A stretch of DNA of 64,000 nt, from positions 365,800 to 429,799 of the forward strand of contig CAWGDM010000002.1 of assembly GCA_963821345.1 (NCBI GenBank), in the 5' to 3' direction. Positions 42,950-48,931 of this stretch are shown one piece after another. The DNA is from WHSW01 sp963821345 (GTDB lineage Bacteria; Actinomycetota; Thermoleophilia; Solirubrobacterales; 70-9). The notes beneath the pieces were generated by a model. It worked only from the letters and a program-made list of their open reading frames with translations, searched no databases and was not told the origin of the DNA. Each line of letters begins with the position of its first letter. Within the stretch, counting starts at the first letter, position 1. The position numbers were made by a program, and so were the translations under genes.

Positions 42950-43387
42950 ATGCGCAAGGTCGTCCCGGCCGCGGTTCTCGCGGCACTCGGCTCCGCCGCG
43001 CTCGCCGTTCCGGCCTCCGCCTCGTTCGATCCCCATTTCACGGTTTTCGAAAACGCGCGTTTCCACATACTGTCGAACGAACGCGTGTTCACGATCAGGG
43101 GAGGGCTCTACGATCCGCTCAATCACGACGACCGGGTCGGTAGTGACCATGCTCGGTGCCAGATCCGGCCACATGAGACATTGAGGTGCCGTGGGGTCAT
43201 TCACCTCAACGGTGAGATCGGTGGCTCTGGCGACATCAAGTACCGGGGCAACATTCGGCCCCACGACTCCAGGCTCAACGTCACCGGCGGCTCCGGTGAC
43301 TTCAATGGGGTCGCCGGAAAGTGGGTGTTCGAAAACCTGAACGAGTCCGGAACGAAGTCGCTGAATACGTTCTCCCTCGTCCGCTGA
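42950..43387 (+). CDS. Secreted beta-barrel-like protein of unknown function
   Basis: 145 aa with a clear signal peptide (VLAALGSAALAVPASA) and two Cys (HARCQIRPHETLRCRG) that could form a disulfide. The end GGSGDFNGVAGKWVFENLNE is the closing pattern of allene-oxide-cyclase/dirigent-like barrels (GG(S/T)GxFxGxxG). Related actinobacterial exported proteins are uncharacterised. Inserted between SnoaL remnants, so it may be a newcomer or the reason for the array break. Confidence 0.75.
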   Translation: MRKVVPAAVLAALGSAALAVPASASFDPHFTVFENARFHILSNERVFTIRGGLYDPLNHDDRVGSDHARCQIRPHETLRCRGVIHLNGEIGGSGDIKYRGNIRPHDSRLNVTGGSGDFNGVAGKWVFENLNESGTKSLNTFSLVR

Positions 43388-43467
43388 CGAAGGGGTATAG
43401 AGGCCGAGCGACCGCACCGGGCGCGGGCACCCGTCGCCCGGTGTCTGCTCGGTAGCCCTCGGTAGGC

Positions 43468-43495
43468 TCTCGAAGCCGCCGGGCTGTCGGAGTGA
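43468..43495 (+). pseudogene. 3' remnant of a SnoaL gene before the next copy
   Basis: CTCTCGAAGCCGCCGGGCTG followed by TCGGAGTGA encodes LEAAGLSE and stop, three bases (ACG) before ATG 43499. The body of this gene is missing, yet the junction with its ribosome-binding GGAG is intact, so the following gene keeps its translation signal. Confidence 0.7.
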
Positions 43496-43498
43496 ACG

Positions 43499-43924
43499 AT
43501 GTCGCAGGAGAAGGTGGAGATCGTTCGTCGCATGGCGGAGGCTTGGAACGAAGCGGGCTGGGAAGGCGTCGCCGACCAGAACCTGCTCGACCCGGAGGTC
43601 GAATACCACGACGACAGCAGGTGGCCGGAGGCGCGGTCCACCGTTGGGCCATCGGCGCTCGTGGAACGCTTCCGGGAGGTCATGGACGTGCTGGGCAAAG
43701 ATGCGAGGGTCCAGCTGGAGGAGGTTCTCGACGCTGGCGGCGACACCGTAGTGATGATCTTTCGATTTACCGGAGAAGCGCGGGCGAGCGGCCTCCACCT
43801 CGAGTATCGCTGGGGCTTCGTCTGCCGGGTGAACGAGCAGCGGATCGCATACATCCACGCGTACCTCGATCCTGCCGAGGCTCTCGAAGCCGCCGGGCTG
43901 TCGGCAGCCGATCCCCCGGGCTGA
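43499..43924 (+). CDS. SnoaL/NTF2-like protein with extended tail
   Basis: 141 aa, MSQEKVEIVRRMAEAWNEAG … AEALEAAGLSAADPPG. The normal stop has been bypassed and six residues added. Core VEYHDDSRWPEARSTVGPSA and FTGEARASGLHLEYRWGFVC. Preceded by the surviving tail of a deleted copy, which supplies its ribosome-binding site. Confidence 0.83.
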   Translation: MSQEKVEIVRRMAEAWNEAGWEGVADQNLLDPEVEYHDDSRWPEARSTVGPSALVERFREVMDVLGKDARVQLEEVLDAGGDTVVMIFRFTGEARASGLHLEYRWGFVCRVNEQRIAYIHAYLDPAEALEAAGLSAADPPG

Positions 43925-44005
43925 CCTCACGACTTCGACCACCTGGGGGCCTTGCGCGGCGGTGAGGCGAGGGTTCCGCCCTGAAATCGAGTTTTGCAGG
44001 AGCGT

Positions 44006-44422
44006 TTAGCGCTCGGTCGAGATGCTGACCGCATCGCCGTCGGCTGCAAAGTCGATGGGGACGATCTCGCGACCGAACGGCCACAGCGATACCGGGATTA
44101 GCTTGAAGTTTCCGACGCCAAGCGGAATGCCGATGATGGTCACACAAAGCAGGATCCCGGTGACCAGGTGTCCCAGCGCAAGCCACCATCCGGCGAGGAC
44201 GAGCCAGATCACGTTGCCGATCACCGAGGGCGCCCCGGCGTCGGGCCGTTTGACCAGCGTTCGGCCGAACGGCCACAGGGCAAACATCGCGAGCTTCACG
44301 GCCTGTAGGCCAAACGGGATGGTGATGATGAGGATGAACATGATTAGGGCGGCGACGAGGTAGGCGATCGCCATCCAAAAGCCGCAGAGGACGAGCCAGA
44401 GAATGTTCGGAATCACGCGCAC
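44006..44422 (-). CDS. YccF domain-containing inner membrane protein
   Basis: 138 aa with two copies of the YccF unit: IPNILWLVLCGFWMAIAYLV … LWPFGRTLV and IGNVIWLVLAGWWLALGHLV … LWPFGREIV. Each has one or two membrane helices ending in the conserved WPFG motif. I start at the GTG at 44422 (VRVIPNILW), matching other members; the longer upstream reading is unsupported. Function of the family unknown. Confidence 0.88.
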   Translation of the reverse strand: MRVIPNILWLVLCGFWMAIAYLVAALIMFILIITIPFGLQAVKLAMFALWPFGRTLVKRPDAGAPSVIGNVIWLVLAGWWLALGHLVTGILLCVTIIGIPLGVGNFKLIPVSLWPFGREIVPIDFAADGDAVSISTER

Positions 44423-44543
44423 GCGGCCGAGCCTATTCGACGATCTTGTCCGGTCTGCCGGCCACGACGGCCGCGTTACGGCCGCGCGATGGCGCCGCCA
44501 GGTAAGCGGGTCGGATGCTCCGGGGATCAAAGAAGGTTGCGCG

Positions 44544-44960
44544 CTAATCGCTCCGCGTGAGGCCCACGGCCTGCGCCAAGTCCTCCGAATGGCTCGCGAG
44601 CTCCCGAGCTAACGACGTCCCCAGCCGACACGTTCCCTGCCGCGTCTCGAAGACATCGCCTCTCGCGAACTCGCGCCTCTCGATCAGATCCAGCGCGATC
44701 GCGTCTGCCGCCGGCCGTGCGGGCTCCATCAGATCACTAGCCAGCGACGGCCGGTAACGCTTGTCGCTGTGCATCAGGCCGAGCGACGGGTCAAAGCCCA
44801 TGCGGTTGGCGGCGATCGTCGCCTCGGTTTCAAGGATCGCGTACAGGTAGTTGACGATCGCGTGGGCTGGCGTCTGGGCACCCTTGGGTCGTTTGTGTTT
44901 CGCAGCCGAGTTTCGCGGTGTCCTGGGTCCGGCAGAGCGCCAGTGCTCCGGAACGCCGCC
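44544..44960 (-). pseudogene. cas1: Remnant of a cas1 gene (C-terminal part)
   Basis: The minus-strand frame from ~44960 reads VPEHWRSAGPRTPRN, then AQTPAHAIVNYLYAILETEA, MGFDPSLGLMHSDKRYRPSL and ASDLMEPARPAADAIALDLI, a clear match to the catalytic helical domain of Cas1 integrases (NYLYAxLExE; GxDPxLGxxHxDxRxRxSLxxDLMEP). Metal-binding His and Glu/Asp positions (HSDKR, DLMEP) are kept. The N-terminal half is missing, no start is visible upstream of an in-frame TGA at ~44985, and no cas2 or CRISPR array lies nearby. The tail (GDVFETRQGTCRLGTSLARE) is shortened. A decayed remnant of an adaptation module. Confidence 0.8.
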
Positions 44961-45067
44961 TCGCCACGAGGAGTCAAAAGGTCACCGGCACGTGGGCGAA
45001 GGTCTGCCAGCAGTAGCGGCGGCGGGTCGTCTGTGGGACGAGTCGCTCCCGCTCCGCTCGACGAGAA

Positions 45068-45364
45068 TCAGGTGCCAGAGTTGTCGACGAACCCCACTAT
45101 GTCGAGGTATTCGATCTTGGGCGCGACACCATAAATCCCCGTCACCATATCGACGAGCTCCTCCGTGAAGAACGCACGGGCTTTCGCCTCGTCGTCCCAC
45201 ACGTAGAAGTTCCTTGCCTGAAGGCCGTCATCGTCGAGCGTGAAGCTCTTGAAACGAAGGCCGGGCATGCCTTCGAACATTCCTCGGGCTTCGTCGGCAA
45301 TCTTCGCGAGACTTGAGCGATCGAACTTGTCGGTCTGCGTGAAGGTCACTAGCACGCCGATCAT
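45068..45364 (-). CDS. Small ferredoxin-fold protein of the YdhR/antibiotic-monooxygenase type
   Basis: 98 aa. MIGVLVTFTQTDKFDRSSLA, MPGLRFKSFTLDDDGLQARN and FYVWDDEAKARAFFTEELVD fit the dimeric alpha+beta barrel fold of YdhR/ABM proteins. Such proteins bind or oxidise aromatic compounds without cofactors, or have no known activity. Stands alone. Confidence 0.78.
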   Translation of the reverse strand: MIGVLVTFTQTDKFDRSSLAKIADEARGMFEGMPGLRFKSFTLDDDGLQARNFYVWDDEAKARAFFTEELVDMVTGIYGVAPKIEYLDIVGFVDNSGT

Positions 45365-45421
45365 CGGGCCTCCTATCGCGATTGGGTGAGCAACGAGTGA
45401 TACTCGGATTCAGGCACTAAG

Positions 45422-45511
45422 CAGGGGTGTCTGGTTTGGAGGACCCTCTTCTCCTCTCCGGGTCAATTGCTGGGGGATAGGCGATGAAGGATTGCAAACC
45501 GAACACCCCTG
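45422..45511. mobile_element. 90-bp element bounded by 17-bp terminal inverted repeats (MITE candidate)
   Basis: CAGGGGTGTCTGGTTTG (45422-45438) and CAAACCGAACACCCCTG (45495-45511) are inverted repeats with two central mismatches. The 56-base interior has no coding capacity. Size and structure fit a miniature inverted-repeat element or the joined ends of a deleted IS; no clear target duplication was found (flanks CACTAAG / AACTAAT share CTAA only). A long hairpin with a regulatory role is the alternative. Confidence 0.5.
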
Positions 45512-45556
45512 AACTAATACCTGGTGGCCCAGTGTCGCTTTGCATGGAAACCGCAA

Positions 45557-45907
45557 TCAGTTGCGCACGTAGACCTTGCCGCCGCGCTCGATGACCTCAG
45601 CTCGACGTAGCGGCCACAGCTTGGTTAGCTGGATGAACGCGCTGTCGAGCCCTGGCACCTTCTCGTATCCCCCGTGTGGCCCGACGACCATCCGGCCGGT
45701 TGTAGGGGCGTAGCGGGATTGGTGCCAAGGGCAGACGAGGCAACCGTCCTCGTCGATCTCGCCGTTCGCGAGATCGGAGCGCAGGTGGCGGCAGCGCCGT
45801 GAGACGGCGTAGCGCTCGCCGTTCACGTTGAGCACCGCCCAGTCTCCGACTCCCCGGACCGATCCGGGTCCGAGCTCCTCAACGGCTCCAACGAGTTCCT
45901 CTGGCAT
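45557..45907 (-). CDS. Rieske [2Fe-2S] ferredoxin-like protein
   Basis: 116 aa. Cluster ligands in SRRCRHLRSDLANG (C-x-H) and CLVCPWHQSRYAPTTG (C-x2-H). Soluble, no membrane anchor, so a ferredoxin component for an oxygenase or a small redox protein; no oxygenase gene is adjacent. Its 5' leader holds a hairpin (45936-45956). Confidence 0.9.
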   Translation of the reverse strand: MPEELVGAVEELGPGSVRGVGDWAVLNVNGERYAVSRRCRHLRSDLANGEIDEDGCLVCPWHQSRYAPTTGRMVVGPHGGYEKVPGLDSAFIQLTKLWPLRRAEVIERGGKVYVRN

Positions 45908-45935
45908 CTGACGATCTCTCCTATTGGTCGCGGGT

Positions 45936-45956
45936 CAAGCAGCCCGTAGCTGCTTG
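45936..45956 (-). promoter_or_regulatory. Hairpin in the Rieske gene leader
   Basis: CAAGCAGC (45936-45943) / GCTGCTTG (45949-45956): perfect 8-bp stem, 5-base loop, 29 bases before the Rieske start. Could be an operator or a leader hairpin. Confidence 0.4.
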
Positions 45957-46010
45957 CGGTAAGGGTTCGATCACGGTCTCGAGCGCGGCGGCGGAGCATG
46001 CAACGCCTCG

Positions 46011-46071
46011 GACTCGCCGCCGAAACGAGGCCACCAAGCCATCTTCTCATCACGCCATTCGGCGGCGAGTC
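46011..46071. repeat. Perfect 14-bp inverted repeat
   Basis: GACTCGCCGCCGAA (46011-46024) and TTCGGCGGCGAGTC (46058-46071), 33-base centre. Same arm length as the repeat at 41584-41638 but different sequence. Possibly remnants of an inserted element. Confidence 0.6.
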
Positions 46072-46233
46072 ACATCGACCGGGTGCATGACTGTGGGCAC
46101 CGCCTATTGGGTCGAGAACCGGGATCAGACATCGAACGGGACATAGCACTGCTTGACGCCCTTCCCGCGTGGGTGAAAGGCGCCGGCCTTGCACGCTGAG
46201 GAAGCGCCAGACGCGCAGCGATCAAGCGCGAAT

Positions 46234-46259
46234 GTTGCGCTCTGGACGAAAAGCGCAAC
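46234..46259 (-). terminator. Terminator candidate after the 46287-46712 gene
   Basis: GTTGCGCT (46234-46241) / AGCGCAAC (46252-46259), 8-bp perfect stem with a 10-base loop, 28 bases past the stop. No T-run. Confidence 0.45.
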
Positions 46260-46286
46260 TTCTAACTCGGGCGACCTGCGAACAAT

Positions 46287-46712
46287 TCAGTCGGTGGACA
46301 TCGTGATGCTGTCGACGGCGAGAGCGATGATCTTGACGTTGCGCAGGTCGGCCCGCCCACCGGATGCCGAGCCGAAGATCCTCGCGACCACGAACAGATC
46401 CGGGTCATCGGGCAGCGCCGCAACTATCGCGAGCGAGAACGAGGCTTGGCCGCTTCGGACCAACGGGTCGGCCTCGCCGATTTCGTCGGAGAACTCCTCT
46501 CCGGGCGCCAGGTGGGAGAACCTCGCCTCGTCGGTCACACCGAAGCCTTCGAGCCGGAGACTGACGCTGGGTGCCTGCCTGGCGAAGAGTTGTCCCTTCG
46601 CTAGGACGACGTAGCTGCGCCCGGGTGGTAAGAAGAGTCGGTGAAGCTCCTGATCCACCGTCGTGATTGAAACTGGGCCAGGGCGGTCCAGAACGAGCGC
46701 GTCCGTCGACAT
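46287..46712 (-). CDS. Hypothetical protein (141 aa)
   Basis: Starts MSTDALVLDRPGPVSITTVD; the ATG at 46712 has AAGGAG nine bases before it. Largely beta-sheet in character (RSYVVLAKGQLFARQAPSVS, ASFSLAIVAALPDDPDLFVV, LRNVKIIALAVDSITMSTD), suggestive of a jelly-roll or lectin-like sandwich. No signal peptide. Family not recognised. Confidence 0.6.
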   Translation of the reverse strand: MSTDALVLDRPGPVSITTVDQELHRLFLPPGRSYVVLAKGQLFARQAPSVSLRLEGFGVTDEARFSHLAPGEEFSDEIGEADPLVRSGQASFSLAIVAALPDDPDLFVVARIFGSASGGRADLRNVKIIALAVDSITMSTD

Positions 46713-46798
46713 CCCACGGGCTCCTTTCATGCTGTGTGGGTTCGAATGACGCAGCCTGAACCGCCCCGGCCGATCGGTCAAGGCGCCGCCTCTGCCCT

Positions 46799-47113
46799 AA
46801 GGTCCCCTACGTCGGCCCGCCGGGGCTCGGCGCCGCAGACGATCTGGAGGCCGTGATCGTCGATTTCATCGGCGGCGCTCGGACCAGGCTCGACATTGCC
46901 GTGCAAGAACTCGACTCCGAGGCGATCGCCACGGCGATCCTCGCTGCGAGCTGGCGCGGCGTCCGCGTCACTCTCTTCCTCGAGCAGGACTACCTGCGCA
47001 CGGTTCTCAAGCGCGACCCGAGCACGCACGTCCCGATCCCGCCTATGCCGAAGCCCGGGGAGAACCTCTTCGTCCTCGGCTCGGTCTTCCCCACGGGGCG
47101 AGATACTGAGTAG
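46799..47113 (+). pseudogene. Phospholipase D-like N-terminal fragment cut off by the SnoaL array
   Basis: The frame from 46799 reads KVPYVGPPGLGAADDLEAVI, then DFIGGARTRLDIAVQELDSE and AASWRGVRVTLFLEQDYLRT, matching the first ~90 residues of bacterial PLD-like (nuclease/cardiolipin synthase-type) proteins. Neither HKD catalytic motif is present. From ~47070 it loses similarity and ends in GRDTE, encoded by the SnoaL leader itself, three bases before ATG 47117. So the array boundary lies inside a former PLD gene. Confidence 0.7.
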
Positions 47114-47116
47114 GCG
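47102..47116 (+). promoter_or_regulatory. Conserved SnoaL leader (GATACT-N9-ATG)
   Basis: GATACTGAGTAGGCG directly before ATG 47117. The last six bases TAGGCG match the between-gene junction rather than GGGCG, so this leader looks like a hybrid of the two types. Confidence 0.45.
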
Positions 47117-47518
47117 ATGTCGCAGGAAAACGTGGAGCTGGTGCGTCGCGCCTTCGCCGCCTTCAACCGGGGGGACGCTGACGCCGCCCTGACCGACTTT
47201 GCCCCGGATTGCGAGTTCGTCCCCACCGGAGCGCTCCCGGGGAGTCGCGACGTCTATCACGGGCCTCAAGGCTTCGCGCAGTTCGCAGCTTGGCTCCGAG
47301 ACGAGTTCGATGATGCGCGCGTGGACGTCAACGACGCGAGGGACGGTGGGGACCGAGTACTCGTCTCGCTCACCGCTCGGGGTCGGGGGAAGGCAAGCGG
47401 AGCCGCGACAAGCTGGGACTTTTGGCACGTATGGACGATTCGTGACGCCAAGCTTGTTCGCGGTCGGGCATACACCCGCGAGGACGAAGCCCTCGAAGCC
47501 GCCGGGCTGTCGGAGTAA
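47117..47518 (+). CDS. SnoaL/NTF2-like protein, first of a three-gene run
   Basis: 133 aa, MSQENVELVRRAFAAFNRGD … DEALEAAGLSE. Core FAPDCEFVPTGALPGSRDVY and VNDARDGGDRVLVSLTARGR. Ends TAA, then GCG and the next ATG. Confidence 0.86.
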   Translation: MSQENVELVRRAFAAFNRGDADAALTDFAPDCEFVPTGALPGSRDVYHGPQGFAQFAAWLRDEFDDARVDVNDARDGGDRVLVSLTARGRGKASGAATSWDFWHVWTIRDAKLVRGRAYTREDEALEAAGLSE

Positions 47519-47521
47519 GCG

Positions 47522-47920
47522 ATGTCGCAGGAGAACGTGGAGGTCGTGCAACGGCTCTTTAGGGCCTTCGATAAGGGCCTGGATGCCGCCGCGGAATTCT
47601 GGGACCCGGAGGTCGACTGGCGAGCCATCGAGGGCGCCCCGGATGATGTCGGCATCATCAAGGGGCCTCGGGCGCTCCGCCACTACTACGAGCAGTGGTA
47701 CGAAACGTTCGATGACCTGAGCGCGGAGCCTGAGGAGCTGATCGATGCCGACAGCAAGGTCGTAGCTGTGGTCCATGTGATCGGACGCATGACGGACAGT
47801 GAGGCCACCGTAGATATGCGCCTTGCGATCGTCTACTCGTTGAAGGACGGAAGGGTCACCCGCGGTCGCGAGTACGCGACTCGCGACCAAGCCCTCGAAG
47901 CCGCCGGGCTGCAGGAGTAG
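47522..47920 (+). CDS. SnoaL/NTF2-like protein, second of the run
   Basis: 132 aa, MSQENVEVVQRLFRAFDKGL … DQALEAAGLQE. Core FWDPEVDWRAIEGAPDDVGI, YYEQWYETFDDLSAEPEELI. Ribosome-binding GGAG is supplied by the upstream …TCGGAGTAA end. Confidence 0.86.
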   Translation: MSQENVEVVQRLFRAFDKGLDAAAEFWDPEVDWRAIEGAPDDVGIIKGPRALRHYYEQWYETFDDLSAEPEELIDADSKVVAVVHVIGRMTDSEATVDMRLAIVYSLKDGRVTRGREYATRDQALEAAGLQE

Positions 47921-47923
47921 GCG

Positions 47924-48322
47924 ATGTCGCAGGAGAAGGAGAACGTCGAGGTGCTTCGGATGGCCTACGCACAGGCGACTGCCAGGGGGATTGAGGGTTT
48001 CCTGGAGTTCGCGACTGAGGACATCGTTTGGATCAGCGACGCGCGGTTTCCCGGCGGAGGCAGACACAAGGGCAAGGAGAACGTGCGGCGGTGGTTGAGC
48101 AAGCTATGGATCTACGAGGAGATCTCGGTAGAAGTCGAGGAGATCATCGACCTCGACGACAGGGCGCTGGGGATCACGCGCTGGCACGCTGTCCCGCGGG
48201 ACGCGCCCGAAGTGGACTGGCCGTGGTGCCACCTGGTTTCGTTCAAGGGTGGGCTGATCAGCGAGGCGCAAAGCTTCCTCGATAAGCGCAGCGCCCTCGA
48301 AGCCGCCGGGCTGTCGGAGTAG
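47924..48322 (+). CDS. SnoaL/NTF2-like protein, third of the run
   Basis: 132 aa, MSQEKENVEVLRMAYAQATA … RSALEAAGLSE. The start carries a 6-base duplication (EK/EN) relative to the family. Core DIVWISDARFPGGGRHKGKE and DRALGITRWHAVPRDAPEVD. Last gene of the array; no junction follows its stop. Confidence 0.86.
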   Translation: MSQEKENVEVLRMAYAQATARGIEGFLEFATEDIVWISDARFPGGGRHKGKENVRRWLSKLWIYEEISVEVEEIIDLDDRALGITRWHAVPRDAPEVDWPWCHLVSFKGGLISEAQSFLDKRSALEAAGLSE

Positions 48323-48342
48323 ACCGCTCGCCGCGGCGCACG

Positions 48343-48567
48343 CTAGGAGGCGTCCTCGACTACCTCGGCGTCGATCGGCTCGGCGTCGCTCTCGTCGATT
48401 AGCCGCATGCGCCTCAGGGCGGCGAGGGTGGCCTTGGGGTCGGAGCGTTGAAGGGCTTCGGTCGGCTTGCCGTGGGCCGCCGCAGCCTTGTCGTTGCTGA
48501 TCCCGGCGACCGTTGCCAGGTTCCTCGCGGTGCTCGCACAAAGGGTTGCCCAAAAGGTTGCCCCCAA
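48343..48567 (-). CDS. Small hypothetical protein, possibly a gene remnant next to the tRNA
   Basis: 74 aa, MGATFWATLCASTARNLATV … DESDAEPIDAEVVEDAS. Acidic C-terminus, alanine-rich middle (NDKAAAAHGKPTEALQRSDP). No family recognised. Its position, 48 bases from the 3' end of a tRNA gene, is where integrase genes or remnants often lie, but I see no integrase motif. Confidence 0.3.
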   Translation of the reverse strand: MGATFWATLCASTARNLATVAGISNDKAAAAHGKPTEALQRSDPKATLAALRRMRLIDESDAEPIDAEVVEDAS

Positions 48568-48614
48568 ACGCAGAGCGACCCTCCGGAGAGGGCCGCATCT
48601 GGCTTGATTCCTAG

Positions 48615-48687
48615 TGGGCCGGGGAGGGATCGAACCTCCGCCCTACGGATTATGAGTCCGCTGCTCTACCAGCTGAGCTACCGGCCC
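48615..48687 (-). tRNA. tRNA with CAU anticodon (Met, possibly Ile2)
   Basis: 73 nt. Acceptor arms GGGCCGG/CCGGCCC, D-arm GCTCAGCTGGTAGAGC, anticodon arm CGGACTCATAATCCG, T-arm GGAGGTTCGATCCCTCC, discriminator A, no encoded CCA. CAU tRNAs are Met-elongator, initiator or lysidine-modified Ile; the perfect acceptor pair at position 1-72 (G-C) argues against initiator. Confidence 0.93.
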
Positions 48688-48793
48688 GAATGACGCGAGT
48701 ATGGCGTTCGCCGGGGGCGCCCTCCCCCCTGCCATTCCTGTGGCCTCGAGGTCCGTGTCCCCTCGCGGACACCGGACCGACAAGGAGACGCAC

Positions 48794-48931
48794 ATGCACC
48801 GGATCCACGCACGCCTTGCCCTCGCGCTTGCCGACAACCCGACCTCGGTCAGATCCTGGCCGGGCGACACCAACGGCAACGGGCTCGATCAGTTCGGCGC
48901 TGTGCGGATCGCGTTCGTGCGCGCGGCCTAA
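48794..48931 (+). CDS. Possible 45-residue protein
   Basis: MHRIHARLALALADNPTSVR … NGNGLDQFGAVRIAFVRAA, with AAGGAG eight bases before ATG. Its stop overlaps the end of the convergent GMC oxidoreductase gene by four bases. Codon pattern is consistent with coding but no family is recognised. Confidence 0.4.
   Translation: MHRIHARLALALADNPTSVRSWPGDTNGNGLDQFGAVRIAFVRAA

Larger units (their letters stand above)
45908..46286. other. Intergenic region with three inverted repeats, no gene seen
   Basis: 379 bases between two minus-strand genes. It holds a hairpin (45936-45956), a 14-bp inverted repeat (46011-46071) and a hairpin at the left end of the next gene (46234-46259). No open frame with family resemblance on either strand. 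Confidence 0.5.

Noticed and set aside
41714..43942. A 742-codon open frame on the minus strand antisense to the SnoaL array, with repeated LLRQPGGFEG peptides
   Set aside because: It is the antisense reading of the conserved SnoaL tails (CTCGAAGCCGCCGGGCTG) and cores; no fold or family pattern, no ribosome-binding site, and the plus-strand genes are clearly real. High GC keeps the frame open.
44500..46300. CRISPR array near the Cas1 remnant
   Set aside because: No set of regularly spaced direct repeats seen on either strand; only inverted repeats of different sequences.
46778..48067. A 429-codon minus-strand frame opposite the 47117-47920 genes
   Set aside because: Same explanation: repeats of HVLLRHRLL and LLQPGGFEG are antisense of the junctions.
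48343..48567. Integrase C-terminus next to the tRNA
   Set aside because: No R-H-x-x-R or Tyr nucleophile motif of tyrosine recombinases; kept only as a hypothetical protein.
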